A DNA stretch of 64,000 nucleotides from UBA1756 sp045222555 (GCA_045222555.1 JBGUYY010000072.1:310001-374000); one strand, 5' to 3'; shown: positions 1 to 8,767, counted from the first letter of the stretch. The notes: generated by a model from the letters alone, not told the origin. Made by a program: numbers and translations.

Positions 1-1
1 A

Positions 2-937
2 CCCTATAAGAAACTCATTAACCAGGGCATGATTCAGGGCCGCACCAACTTCGTGTATCGTGTCAACGGCACCAACAAGTTCGTGTCGCTCAACCTGAGA
101 GACCAGTACGAGGTGACGCCTATCCGCGTGGATGTCAATATTGTACACAACGATGTGCTGGATGTTGAGGCATTCAAGAACTGGCGCCCCGAGTATGCGG
201 ATGCGGAGTTTGTGTTGGAGGATGACAAGTATATCTGTGGATGGGAAATTGAGAAGATGTCGAAGTCGAAGTACAACGTGCAGAACCCCGACGATTTGGT
301 GGAGAAGTATGGTGCCGATACGCTCCGTCTGTACGAGATGTTCCTCGGCCCCATCGAGTTGTCGAAGCCTTGGGACACCAACGGCATTGAGGGCGTGTTC
401 CGTTTCATGAAGAAACTGTGGAGACTGTATCACGACAACAACAACGAGTTCTGTGTCACCGACGACGAGCCGACCCGCGAGGAGTACAAGTCGCTGCACA
501 AGGCCATCAAGAAGGTGTCGGAAGACAACGAGCGCTTCTCGTTCAACACGGCGGTCAGCACGTTCATGATTGCGGTGAATGAGCTCACCGACCAGAAGTG
601 CCACAAACGGAAGATTGTGGAGCCGATGGCGATACTGATTGCTGCCTATGCGCCGCACGTGGCCGAGGAGCTGTGGCACCTGCTGGGAAACGCCGGCAGC
701 GTGGTGGACGCCACCTTCCCGAAGTTCGACGAGTCGTACCTCGTGGAGAGCAGCGCCAAGTATCCGATTTCCTTCAACGGCAAGGTGCGTTTGCAGCGTG
801 TGTTCCCCGCCGACATGCAGCCCAAAGAGATTGAGGCCGCCATCATGGCCGACCCCGACGTGCAGCGTTACCTCGACGGCAAAACGCCCAAAAAGGTTAT
901 CGTGGTCCCGAAGAAAATTGTGAACGTGGTACTGTAA
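2..937 (+). CDS. leuS: leucyl-tRNA synthetase, 3' part (5' end outside window)
   Basis: Class I aminoacyl-tRNA synthetase that charges tRNA-Leu. The reading frame is open from the first bases of the window, so this is the C-terminal ~311 residues of a protein that is normally about 900 residues in this phylum. Seen directly: the class I signature EKMSKSKYN near the start, followed by DDLVEKYGADTLRLYEMFLGP, then the helical anticodon-binding domain (TREEYKSLHKAIKKV onwards) and the usual Leu-specific C-terminal extension ending in KKIVNVVL. The stop codon is TAA at 935-937. The N-terminal HIGH motif and the editing domain are outside the window. No damage is visible in the part present. Confidence 0.97.
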   Translation, partial: PYKKLINQGMIQGRTNFVYRVNGTNKFVSLNLRDQYEVTPIRVDVNIVHNDVLDVEAFKNWRPEYADAEFVLEDDKYICGWEIEKMSKSKYNVQNPDDLVEKYGADTLRLYEMFLGPIELSKPWDTNGIEGVFRFMKKLWRLYHDNNNEFCVTDDEPTREEYKSLHKAIKKVSEDNERFSFNTAVSTFMIAVNELTDQKCHKRKIVEPMAILIAAYAPHVAEELWHLLGNAGSVVDATFPKFDESYLVESSAKYPISFNGKVRLQRVFPADMQPKEIEAAIMADPDVQRYLDGKTPKKVIVVPKKIVNVVL

Positions 938-1035
938 CGCGTCTTCCGCAATTTAATGCATACCAATTGTTTATCCATCAAGCTGCTGCCACTATGAATG
1001 GTTCGGTGGTAGTATACGTATCAAGATTTTTATTA

Positions 1036-1115
1036 GGGCGGCCCGGCTCCCTGCGGTCGCCGTCGGGCTATCCGCTGTACTTCGCTTCGCTCGTGCTCGC
1101 TCCTATCCCTGCCGC
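1036..1115. repeat. GC-rich noncoding element, possible dispersed repeat
   Basis: An 80-bp GC-rich stretch sits in an otherwise AT-rich gap downstream of leuS. It contains imperfect inverted segments (GCCCGGC against GTCGGGC; GCTTCGCTCGTGCTCGC). A short open frame across it (967-1203) has no recognisable protein features, so it is treated as noncoding. It resembles GC-rich dispersed elements I associate with Bacteroidales genomes, but that is from memory and only one copy lies in this window. Confidence 0.35.
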
Positions 1116-1162
1116 AGAACCGCGGGAGGAAGATCATTGTATCCATTTGAAATTGGGCCATA

Positions 1163-1199
1163 AAAAAAGCACCCCAAACGATTGGTTTGGAGTGCTTTG
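1163..1199. terminator. hairpin, likely ancestral terminator next to tRNA-Lys
   Basis: Stem AGCACcCCAAAC / GTTTGGaGTGCT with a five-base loop, flanked by an A run on the left and TTT on the right, so it can act in both directions. It lies immediately before a 16-base copy of the tRNA-Lys 3' end, the same arrangement as the hairpin at 2790-2822 next to the intact tRNA. It probably terminated the tRNA on the minus strand before the ATPase segment was inserted. Confidence 0.6.
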
Positions 1200-1202
1200 C
1201 TG

Positions 1203-1218
1203 AGTGTCCCCTCAGGGA
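1203..1218. repeat. direct repeat of tRNA-Lys 3' end (att-like site, left)
   Basis: AGTGTCCCCTCAGGGA here is identical to 2824-2839, which covers the last 14 bases of the tRNA-Lys gene plus two bases beyond it. Past this core the two copies diverge at once: TTTGTATC here, CTCGAACC in the real tRNA. Such duplications are the usual scar of tyrosine-recombinase integration into a tRNA gene. No integrase is present between the copies. Confidence 0.6.
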
Positions 1219-1299
1219 TTTGTATCTTTTTTGTTTATGTTATAGTTAATATGCTGTTTCATAATGTTTTTACATTGATTAAAATTACTTATAAAATTT

Positions 1300-1321
1300 A
1301 ATGTGAACATAAATGTGAACA
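1300..1321. repeat. short direct repeats inside the left edge of the insertion
   Basis: AATGTGAACA occurs at 1300-1309 and again at 1312-1321, with a 12-base period. The position, about 80 bases inside the att-like repeat, would suit recombinase arm-type sites, but that is inference only. Confidence 0.3.
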
Positions 1322-1469
1322 CTGTTCTCCGAAATTGAAAATGGATTTCTTTGTCGGCAAAAGTACACTTTTTTTCCTAAATATCAATCATTTACTTTTT
1401 TAGAATAGTAAAAACAGCTGTTTATCTTATAACTGATAACAATTATCCCTCTTCTGTTCATTTTTTTAG

Positions 1470-1477
1470 TATTTTTG
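1470..1477 (+). promoter_or_regulatory. promoter -7 element of the ATPase gene
   Basis: TATTTTTG matches the Bacteroidota consensus TAnnTTTG, 39 bases before the ATG at 1517. Confidence 0.55.
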
Positions 1478-1516
1478 CAAACTAAAATTGTGTATATACA
1501 CAAAAATATTTTTTAG

Positions 1517-2755
1517 ATGGAATTCAAGAGAGAACAATACATTCAGAAACTGGAGGCATACAAGCATAACCACCTAATCAAAGTAGTGACTGGACTTCGG
1601 CGTGTGGGAAAGTCCTACCTGCTGTTCAACCTTTTTAAACGTCACCTCATTGAAAGCGGTGTTGACGCTAACCGTATCATCGAAATTCCGTTAGACGATT
1701 TCGCTTTCATTGAGTACCGGCAGGCTGAAAAAATGTACCAATTCGTTAAGAATGCTTCTATGAGCGATCACGAAATGCATTATGTTTTTATAGACGAGGT
1801 ACAAATGCTTGATAAATTTGTGGATGTGCTAAATGGATTTTTACACATTGATAATCTTGACGTGTATGTTACAGGAAGTAATGCAAAATTTCTATCCTCT
1901 GACATAGTGACCGAATTTAGAGGTCGTGGGGTGCAGGTTAATGTCAGCCCACTCACCTTTAAGGAAATTCTTTTGGAAAAAGGAGGCGATGTAGCATCTG
2001 TATGGAAGGACTATATGTATTATGGCGGAATTCCTTTGGTTGTTACAGAACCCAACATATCAATCAAACGTGAAATATTGCGTGCTTTGGTGAAAGAAAC
2101 CTATCTGACTGATATTATCGGAAGGAATAAGGTGAAGAATGATGCGGAGCTTTATGACCTGTTCAATATATTGGCATCCAATATTGGAACGTTGACCAAC
2201 CCCACTAAACTTTCCAACACATTCAAGAGTGAAAAAAAAGTTTCGGTGAATTCGTGGACCATTAAACAATATATTGACTACTTTGAAGATTCTTTTTTGT
2301 TGAGGAAAACAATTCGTTACGACATAAAAGGAAAGAAGTACATTGACACTCCTTGCAAATACTATTTTTCAGATATTGGATTGCGTAATTCCGCTTTGGA
2401 TTTTAGACAAGTAGAGCCCACTCACGTGATGGAGAACATCATTTTCAACCACCTGATTCATTTCGGATACAATGTGGATGTCGGAGTTATTGAACGCTAC
2501 TCAAAAGACAAGAATGGAAAAACCGTAAGGAATACTCTTGAGGTTGATTTCGTCTGCAATAAGGACAACGACCGTCTTTATGTTCAAAGTGCTTTTTCCA
2601 TACCCGATGCTGAAAAACTTGAACAAGAGCAACGTTCTCTGTCCTTGATTGACGACTCCTTCAAGAAAATGATTCTAACCAACGACACCATTCCAGCACA
2701 CCGACTGAACAATGGGGTATATGTAATGAATGTGTGTGATTATTTGTTGGAATAA
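1517..2755 (+). CDS. AAA-family ATPase with DUF4143-type C-terminal domain
   Basis: A 412-residue P-loop ATPase. Seen: Walker A GLRRVGKSYLL near residues 26-36, a Walker B-like HYVFIDEVQML near residue 90, and a sensor-like VYVTGSNAKFLS. The C-terminal half ends in a nuclease-like region (LEVDFVCNKDNDRLYVQSAFSI) that is characteristic of AAA_14/DUF4143 proteins. This family is abundant and patchy in Bacteroidota and its cellular role is unknown; toxin, restriction-like and DNA-repair roles have all been suggested. The gene is clearly more AT-rich than leuS or mfd on either side and sits between two copies of the tRNA-Lys 3' end, which suggests it arrived by integration. It has its own promoter and a terminator at 2790-2822. 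Confidence 0.88.
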   Translation: MEFKREQYIQKLEAYKHNHLIKVVTGLRRVGKSYLLFNLFKRHLIESGVDANRIIEIPLDDFAFIEYRQAEKMYQFVKNASMSDHEMHYVFIDEVQMLDKFVDVLNGFLHIDNLDVYVTGSNAKFLSSDIVTEFRGRGVQVNVSPLTFKEILLEKGGDVASVWKDYMYYGGIPLVVTEPNISIKREILRALVKETYLTDIIGRNKVKNDAELYDLFNILASNIGTLTNPTKLSNTFKSEKKVSVNSWTIKQYIDYFEDSFLLRKTIRYDIKGKKYIDTPCKYYFSDIGLRNSALDFRQVEPTHVMENIIFNHLIHFGYNVDVGVIERYSKDKNGKTVRNTLEVDFVCNKDNDRLYVQSAFSIPDAEKLEQEQRSLSLIDDSFKKMILTNDTIPAHRLNNGVYVMNVCDYLLE

Positions 2756-2789
2756 CCCGCAAAATGCTATTTTTTGCTATTTTCACGAT

Positions 2790-2822
2790 AAAAAAAGACC
2801 GGCTTTAAGTCGGTCTTTTTTT
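2790..2822. terminator. bidirectional terminator between ATPase gene and tRNA-Lys
   Basis: A near-perfect inverted repeat (GACCG...CGGTC core with A7 before and T7 after). It serves the ATPase gene on the plus strand and the tRNA on the minus strand. Confidence 0.8.
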
Positions 2823-2823
2823 C

Positions 2824-2839
2824 AGTGTCCCCTCAGGGA
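2824..2839. repeat. direct repeat (att-like site, right)
   Basis: Identical to 1203-1218; overlaps the 3' end of the tRNA-Lys gene. The two copies enclose about 1.6 kb containing only the DUF4143 ATPase gene and a terminator. Confidence 0.6.
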
Positions 2840-2898
2840 CTCGAACCCTGGGCCCATTGATTAAGAGTCAATTGCTCTACCAGCTGAGCTAAGGAGAC
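2826..2898 (-). tRNA. tRNA-Lys (CTT)
   Basis: A 73-base cloverleaf read on the minus strand. The acceptor is GTCTCCT paired with AGGGGAC, followed by discriminator A. The D-arm is GCTC...GAGC. The anticodon stem is ATTGA/TCAAT around loop CTCTTAA, giving anticodon CTT for the Lys codon AAG. The T-arm is CAGGG-TTCGAGT-CCCTG. CCA is not encoded. Its 3' end is duplicated at 1203-1218. Confidence 0.95.
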
Positions 2899-3009
2899 AT
2901 TCTCTCGCTGAAAGAGGGTGCAAAATTACAACTTTTTTCCTTTCCCACAACACCCTCTTTTAATTTTTTATTTTTCGCTAAATTTTTTTATAAAATATTG
3001 ATAATTAAT

Positions 3010-6000
3010 CTATTCTGATACCATACACTCGCGCTGCATACGCTCCATCCACACCAAAGCCTGCTCGATGGTGGGAACATTTTGGATGACAAGTGTCAAT
3101 TTTTTGTTCGTTTCCTTGATTTGCGTCTTGGGGAAATTGCGCTGCATGAACGAGAGAATATTGTCGAAAAGCGCCGACTGGTAAAAGGGCGATTCGCTGT
3201 TGTCGATGAAATGACAAACCATCAGCTTTTTCTTGAGCACAATCTTCTCGAAATAGAGGTCGGCGGCAATGCGGCGCAGCGGGATGGTCTTGAGCAACTC
3301 CTGCGTGGCTTTCGGCAGCGCGCCGAACATGTCCAACAGCTTGCTGCGGAATTTCTCCAAATCTTCGTCGGTGCGGATATGGTCGAGTTCCTTGTAGAGG
3401 CTCATTCGCTCGCTCAAACTGGCGATGTAGTCGCTGGGGAAGAGCAGCCCGAGGTCTGTTTCGAGCATGCACTCGCGCTGCACCAATTGCGTGTCGGTGC
3501 CCTCCTCCATCGGTCCCTGCTCCTGCAGTTCGAGGATGGCCTCGTTGAGGATTTTCTGGTAGGTCTCGAAGCCAATGTCGGCGATGAAACCGCTCTGGTC
3601 GGCCCCCAGCACGTCGCCCGCCCCGCGGATGTCCATGTCGCGCATGGCGATTTGGAAGCCGCTGCCAATTTCGGAGTAGTCCTCAATGGCCTTCAGGCGC
3701 TTCCGGGCCTGCTCGTTGAGGGTGTCCATCGGCTTCGTGAGCATATAGCAGAACGCCTTCTTGTTGTTGCGCCCCACCCTTCCGCGCAGTTGGTGCAGCA
3801 CGTTGAGGGCGAAATTCTGCGCATCGTTGATAATCATGGTGTTCGCGTTGGTAATGTCGAGCCCCGACTCCACAATGGTGGTCGCCACCAGCACGTCGTA
3901 ACGCCCGTCGATGAAGTCCATCATCACTTGCTCCAGCTCCTTGCCCTCCATCTGGCCGTGACCGATGGCCACGCGCGCGTCGGGCACGAGCCGCTTCACC
4001 AGTCCCGCCACCTCCATGATGTTCTGCACTTTGTTGTGCACCACAAACACCTGCCCGCCGCGCTGCAACTCGTAGCGGATGGCATCGCGGATGATCTCCT
4101 CGTCGAAGGTGTGCACCTCCGTCTGTATCGGGTAGCGGTTGGCCGGCGGCGTCATGATGACCGAGATGTCGCGAGCACCCATCATCGAGAACTGCAACGT
4201 GCGCGGAATCGGCGTGGCCGACATCGTCAGCGTGTCCACCGTCACCTTCAGCTCGCGCAGCTTCTCTTTCGCTCCGACGCCGAATTTCTGCTCTTCATCA
4301 ATAATCAACAATCCCAAATCCTTAAAAACCACATCTTTGCCTAAAATGCGATGCGTGCCGATCAGAATATCCAACTTGCCCTCTTTGAGCTCTTTGAGCG
4401 TCTCTCGGATCTGCTTCGCGCTGCGGAACCGGTTGATGTAGCCCACGCGGCAGGGCATGTGCTGCAACCGTTCCGAGAAGGTGGTATAGTGCTGCAGCGC
4501 CAACACAGTGGTGGGCACCAGCACGGCCACCTGCTTGCTGTCGCACACGGCCTTGAAGGCGGCACGGATGGCCAGCTCGGTCTTGCCGAAGCCCACGTCG
4601 CCGCACAACAGACGGTCCATGGGATAGTCGGCCTCCATGTCGCTTTTGATGTCGCGCATGGCCTTCACCTGGTCAGGGGTGTCTTCGTAGATGAAGGAGG
4701 CCTCCAGCTCGGTTTGCAGGTAGTTGTCGGCCGAGAAGGCGAAACCTTTCTGCGCTTTCCGCTTGGCATACAGCTTGATAAGATCCACCGCCAGCTCCTT
4801 CACACGCCGCTTGGTGCGCTCTTTCATCTTCTCCCACGTACCCGAACCGAGCCGGTGCAGGGTGGGCGGCGTGCCGTCTTTACCTACATATTTCGTGATC
4901 TTATGCAGCGAGTGGATGCTGATAAACAGCTGGTCGCCATCCTTGTAGCGCAGCTGGATGGCCTCCTGCTCCACGCCGTTCACCTCCATCTTGGCCAGCC
5001 CTTCATAAACGCCGATACCGTGGTCGATATGCACCACGTAGTCGCCGGGCTGCAGGTCGTAAATCTCCTTGAGGGTGAAGGCCTCACTGCGTTTGTAGCG
5101 GTCGCGGATAACGAAACGGTGGTATTTCTCAAAAATCTGATGGTCGGTATAAACGCACAGCTTGCCCTCCTCATCGCGGAAACCTTCGTGCAGGATGAAG
5201 GGATAGGAGGTAAAGAGTTGATCTACGGTATATTCCGTTTTGTTTTGAAGGTTGTAGGCCGCCAGCATGTCGTTCATGATGTGCGCCATACGAGCCCGCT
5301 GCTGCTCGTTCTCAGTGAGGAAGACGGTGTGATAGCCGTGCTCCAGGTTGTCGATCCACTCGTTGAGCAGCAGGTCGAAATTCTTGCTGAAGGCGTTCTG
5401 CGGCTGGATGTAGAAATCCACATTGCGATCGTATTCGTGGAAGAAGGTGGAGTCGATTTCCACGAAGTCGTGCTCTTGGAAACGGTCGATAAAGACGTTG
5501 CCGTCGATATACAGCTCCTCGGGCAGCACGTGGCCGATAGGGGAGTCGTTCTTCTCGAATTCTTCTACCACCTTTTTGTAGTTGCGCTGGATGGTGGTCT
5601 TCACATCGCCGCACTTTTTCATCCAGAAGAGGTCGTTGGGCTGTAGGAACTCGAAGAAGCTCACTCGCTCTTCTTCCGTCTCCAACGATGAAGCCAACGG
5701 CATGATGTGCAGCTGGTCCACCTCGCGGATGGAAAGCTGCGTGTTGGTGTCAAACAGACGGATGGATTCAACTGTATCGCCTGACAGTTCAATACGATAG
5801 GGATATTCTTCAGAGTAGGAAAAGATGTCGAAGATGGCGCCGCGCCAGGCGAACTGTCCGGGCTCGAATACGAAGTCCTCCTGTTGGTACTGGTATTCGT
5901 ATAGGAAGTTGATGAAGATGTCAAGAGGCAGCATTTCCCCTTTTTTCACGGTGTAGGAGTTGTTTTTGAGGAAACGGGTGGAGGTGAGCTTTTCGGCGAT

Positions 6001-6402
6001 GGCTTCGGGGTAGGTGACAATGACACTGTGCCCCTCTTCGTAGATGAGCTTGTTGATGATTTCGGAACGAAGTTTGATGTTGGCGTTATCCACCTCCTCC
6101 AAGTCGTAGGGACGGCGGTAGGAGGCAGGGAAGTAGTGGACCTGTTTCTGCTCCAACGGACGGTTGACATCCGAAAGGAGCTTTTCGAGATCGTGGTAGA
6201 AGAAGGCGGAGCTTTCGCGGTCGGGGAAGATGAAGAGATGGTTGCGCGTGAGCGATTTGAGCAGCGGGGCGACTGCCAAGGCCAGTGAAGAGCCGGCGAG
6301 CCCCGAAAGGTGCAGTGTATGTTCTTGATTTACAAAAAAATCATTCAGATTTCCCTGATGTGGGGAGTGCAGCAAATGCATCATTTCATCTTCGGTCATC
6401 AT
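3010..6402 (-). CDS. mfd: transcription-repair coupling factor
   Basis: Superfamily 2 DNA translocase that removes RNA polymerase stalled at lesions and recruits UvrA. It has 1130 residues, normal for the family. Domains in order: UvrB-like N-terminal region with no active ATPase; a CarD-like RNA polymerase interaction domain around 440-505 (YDLQPGDYVVHIDHGIGVYEG); motor domain with Walker A LLCGDVGFGKTE near 600, DEEQ box near 702 and SATPIPRT; second RecA fold with ATTIVESGLDI and QLRGRVGR; then the UvrA-gating C-terminal domain. The start is the first of two adjacent ATGs, about 17 bases behind a strong -7 element. The plus-strand open frames within it are antisense shadows. Confidence 0.97.
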   Translation of the reverse strand: MMTEDEMMHLLHSPHQGNLNDFFVNQEHTLHLSGLAGSSLALAVAPLLKSLTRNHLFIFPDRESSAFFYHDLEKLLSDVNRPLEQKQVHYFPASYRRPYDLEEVDNANIKLRSEIINKLIYEEGHSVIVTYPEAIAEKLTSTRFLKNNSYTVKKGEMLPLDIFINFLYEYQYQQEDFVFEPGQFAWRGAIFDIFSYSEEYPYRIELSGDTVESIRLFDTNTQLSIREVDQLHIMPLASSLETEEERVSFFEFLQPNDLFWMKKCGDVKTTIQRNYKKVVEEFEKNDSPIGHVLPEELYIDGNVFIDRFQEHDFVEIDSTFFHEYDRNVDFYIQPQNAFSKNFDLLLNEWIDNLEHGYHTVFLTENEQQRARMAHIMNDMLAAYNLQNKTEYTVDQLFTSYPFILHEGFRDEEGKLCVYTDHQIFEKYHRFVIRDRYKRSEAFTLKEIYDLQPGDYVVHIDHGIGVYEGLAKMEVNGVEQEAIQLRYKDGDQLFISIHSLHKITKYVGKDGTPPTLHRLGSGTWEKMKERTKRRVKELAVDLIKLYAKRKAQKGFAFSADNYLQTELEASFIYEDTPDQVKAMRDIKSDMEADYPMDRLLCGDVGFGKTELAIRAAFKAVCDSKQVAVLVPTTVLALQHYTTFSERLQHMPCRVGYINRFRSAKQIRETLKELKEGKLDILIGTHRILGKDVVFKDLGLLIIDEEQKFGVGAKEKLRELKVTVDTLTMSATPIPRTLQFSMMGARDISVIMTPPANRYPIQTEVHTFDEEIIRDAIRYELQRGGQVFVVHNKVQNIMEVAGLVKRLVPDARVAIGHGQMEGKELEQVMMDFIDGRYDVLVATTIVESGLDITNANTMIINDAQNFALNVLHQLRGRVGRNNKKAFCYMLTKPMDTLNEQARKRLKAIEDYSEIGSGFQIAMRDMDIRGAGDVLGADQSGFIADIGFETYQKILNEAILELQEQGPMEEGTDTQLVQRECMLETDLGLLFPSDYIASLSERMSLYKELDHIRTDEDLEKFRSKLLDMFGALPKATQELLKTIPLRRIAADLYFEKIVLKKKLMVCHFIDNSESPFYQSALFDNILSFMQRNFPKTQIKETNKKLTLVIQNVPTIEQALVWMERMQRECMVSE

Positions 6403-6419
6403 CTCAGAAATTTGGGGTG

Positions 6420-6427
6420 CAAAGATA
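6420..6427 (-). promoter_or_regulatory. promoter -7 element of mfd
   Basis: On the minus strand this reads TATCTTTG followed by CACCCC, a canonical Bacteroidota -7 box with a very short leader. Confidence 0.65.
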
Positions 6428-6518
6428 CAATTTTATTATGAGTATGCGATGATCCAAGTACGTGTTGCCACGCTTCAAAATTTTCCATTTCCCATTCACC
6501 ATTTTCAATTTAAAATAG

Positions 6519-6526
6519 TAATTTTG
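6519..6526 (+). promoter_or_regulatory. promoter -7 element of the sugar permease gene
   Basis: TAATTTTG followed by CAG, 28 bases before the ATG at 6554. Confidence 0.55.
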
Positions 6527-6553
6527 CAGCGTTGATTGATAAACTCTGTTTTT

Positions 6554-7924
6554 ATGAAAAAAGGATCACAACTGATTTCGTTTGCGGTGATTGTGCTGCT
6601 GTTTTTTATGTGGGGATTTATCACCTGCATGAACGACCTGCTCATTCCTAAGTTCAAGGAGATGTTCGACCTCAACTATGCGGAGTCGATGTTTGTGCAG
6701 TTTGCTTTCTTCGGCGCCTACTTTATCGGCTCGCTTATCTATTTCATCATCTCCGTAACTACTGGCGATCCCATCAGCAAGCTGGGTTACAAGAAGGGTA
6801 TTCTGCTCGGACTTATTGTGGCGGCAGGAGGTTGCGCGATGTTCTATCCCGCCTCAACGGCACATTCGTACCTGCTGTTTTTGGGCGGGTTGTTTGTTAT
6901 CGGACTGGGTGTCACGGTGTTGCAGATTGCCGCCAACCCGTATGTCACCATCTTGGGTGAACCGGAGGGCGCGTCTGGCCGACTGAACCTGTCGCAGGCC
7001 TTCAACTCACTGGGCACCACCCTCGCTCCGATGGTCGGTGGCATCATGCTGGCTCGTTTGAGCGATGCCGCCCACATCCATTTCCCCTATCTCATGCTCT
7101 GCGGACTCTTCCTGCTGCTCGCCGTGCTGATTGCCGTGGTGCCGCTGCCGCAGTTCAAGAACGAAGAGAAGGTGAAAATTGGGGCGCAGGCCCTGAAAGA
7201 CATCACCCTGTTGCTCGGTATCGTGGCCATCTTCTGCTATGTGGGCGCGGAGGTGTGCATCGGCAGTAGTTTCAAAAACTGCTCGAAAGAACTGATTCCC
7301 GGCATCACCGACGAAAATTCCAACATCATGCTGGCCTTCTACTGGGGCGGACTGATGATCGGCCGTTTCCTCGGCTCGCTGTCGCTCGTCAACTTCAAGA
7401 GCGCGGCCGCCAAGTACGGACTGATGACGGGCGTGTCGTTGGCCACCTTCGGGGTGTTGATCGCTATCACCTATTTCTTGCATCCCGGTATCTTCACTCC
7501 CAAGCAGATGCTTCCGTACCTTATCTTCATCGTTATCAACATCTTCGGCTTCATGGTGGGCAAGTCGCACGCCACGCAGCTCATCGCCGTTTTCTCGGGT
7601 GTCAACATCATCTTCCTCATCTGCGCCATGGTGGTGACGGGCTATCCGACCATCTGGCTGCTGGTGGGCACCGGACTGTTCAACTCGGTGATGTGGGGCA
7701 ACATCTTCTCCACCGCCATCGCCAAGTTGGGCGTTTACCGCGCGCAAGGCTCCTCGCTGCTGGTGATGGCCATCGTGGGCGGTGCCCTGCTGCCCCCGCT
7801 GCAAGGTCTGCTCGCCGACCAGTTCGGAGGCTACCACTTTACCTACATCGTGCCCATCCTCGCTTACTGCTACTTAGTTTTCTTCGGCATCAAATGCACG
7901 AGAGAGTTGAAAATTGAAAAATGA
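6554..7924 (+). CDS. FHS-family sugar:proton symporter (FucP/GluP/NagP-like)
   Basis: Inner-membrane major facilitator of the fucose-galactose-H+ symporter family, 456 residues with about twelve hydrophobic segments. Family hallmarks seen: FFMWGFITCMNDLLIPKFKEMF in the first helix, FFGAYFIGSLIYF, and the conserved loop AANPYVTILGEPEGASGRLNLSQAFNSLGTT. The substrate (fucose, glucose/galactose or N-acetylglucosamine) cannot be told from sequence by eye. The ATG at 6554 is chosen over an upstream TTG at 6536 because it starts MKKGSQLISFAVI directly at the first helix. No catabolic gene is adjacent, so it appears to be a stand-alone uptake gene. Confidence 0.9.
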   Translation: MKKGSQLISFAVIVLLFFMWGFITCMNDLLIPKFKEMFDLNYAESMFVQFAFFGAYFIGSLIYFIISVTTGDPISKLGYKKGILLGLIVAAGGCAMFYPASTAHSYLLFLGGLFVIGLGVTVLQIAANPYVTILGEPEGASGRLNLSQAFNSLGTTLAPMVGGIMLARLSDAAHIHFPYLMLCGLFLLLAVLIAVVPLPQFKNEEKVKIGAQALKDITLLLGIVAIFCYVGAEVCIGSSFKNCSKELIPGITDENSNIMLAFYWGGLMIGRFLGSLSLVNFKSAAAKYGLMTGVSLATFGVLIAITYFLHPGIFTPKQMLPYLIFIVINIFGFMVGKSHATQLIAVFSGVNIIFLICAMVVTGYPTIWLLVGTGLFNSVMWGNIFSTAIAKLGVYRAQGSSLLVMAIVGGALLPPLQGLLADQFGGYHFTYIVPILAYCYLVFFGIKCTRELKIEK

Positions 7925-7986
7925 GAACTGAAAATTGTTATTTGTAAATTGTACATTGAAATATTCTCGCATAACCCATCCTCCCT

Positions 7987-8090
7987 TCAAATCTCTCAAA
8001 TCTTCAAATCTCTCAAATCTTCAAATCTCTCAAATCCTCAAATCATTCAAATCTCTCAAATCCTAGAATCTTTCAAATCTTAAAATCTTA
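7987..8090. repeat. tandem TCAAATCT repeats
   Basis: About ten copies of the core TCAAATC, separated by TC or T so that the main period is 17 bases (8+9), decaying towards the 3' side. The array fills most of the gap between the permease stop and the next ATG. No coding potential is seen. Confidence 0.8.
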
Positions 8091-8102
8091 AAAACCACCA
8101 TC

Positions 8103-8765
8103 ATGAAACGAACCATCACCTTTTTCCTGCTGCTCTCGCTGTTGGCCACCGCTGGGTGGGCGCAAAGCGACACGGCTCAAAGTCAGCCGTCATGGAAGCA
8201 GCTGCTACCCCGCCATGAGGCGCATTTCACCATCGGTGATCCGGTAATTGCCGCTGCGGTCACCGACAATCTTGTGTTTTTTAGAATGACTGATGATCCG
8301 TGGGATAGGTACCGTCCGTATCATTGGTTCAACCCCGACCAGTACGATGGCATCAAGTGGTCGTCGTTCGCCCTCAATGCGGGCTACTCCTACCGTGTGG
8401 CCAAGTGGTTCTGGGTGGGCGGCAACGTCAGCTACTGCGGGTTCTACCAGCCGGTATATAACCGTCCCACCGGCTTGCGCGACCACTACGAATACACCCA
8501 TATCTTCTCCGTCATCCCACAAGTCCGTTTCTCGTGGGTCAACAGGCCCATCGTAACCTGCTACTCTGAAATCGGTCTCGGCTTCAGCGTGGTGAACTTC
8601 AATAGAAATACAGAGAGTACCTTCGTACAGTTCGCTGGCCAGCTCACTTTTGTGGGCGTGCAGGTGGGCTATAAGTGGTACGGCAGCGCTGAGTTTGGTG
8701 TCGGCCCGATGGGTATCCTCAGATTGGGCTTTGGTTATCGTTTTAATGGTCATAAAAATAATTAG
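8103..8765 (+). CDS. secreted outer-membrane beta-barrel-like protein
   Basis: A 220-residue protein of no family I recognise by name. It has a signal peptide MKRTITFFLLLSLLATAGWAQS with cleavage expected after AQ. The mature part shows alternating hydrophobic/polar strands rich in Tyr, Trp and Phe (ALNAGYSYRVAKWFWVGGNVSY, TFVGVQVGYKWYGSAEFGVG, LRLGFGYRF), which suggests a small beta-barrel in the outer membrane. It is two bases from the next gene, a lipoprotein, so the two are probably co-transcribed. Function unknown. Confidence 0.8.
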   Translation: MKRTITFFLLLSLLATAGWAQSDTAQSQPSWKQLLPRHEAHFTIGDPVIAAAVTDNLVFFRMTDDPWDRYRPYHWFNPDQYDGIKWSSFALNAGYSYRVAKWFWVGGNVSYCGFYQPVYNRPTGLRDHYEYTHIFSVIPQVRFSWVNRPIVTCYSEIGLGFSVVNFNRNTESTFVQFAGQLTFVGVQVGYKWYGSAEFGVGPMGILRLGFGYRFNGHKNN

Positions 8766-8767
8766 TC

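Noticed and set aside
967..1203. 78-residue open frame in the gap after leuS
   Set aside because: Runs through a GC-rich structured element and a terminator hairpin; no protein-like features.
3082..5646. Two long plus-strand open frames (about 420 and 431 residues) inside mfd
   Set aside because: Antisense to a complete mfd gene with intact motifs; the translations have no recognisable domains.
7987..8090. Possible CRISPR array
   Set aside because: Units are 8-9 bases with no spacers of constant length and no cas genes nearby; it is a simple tandem repeat.
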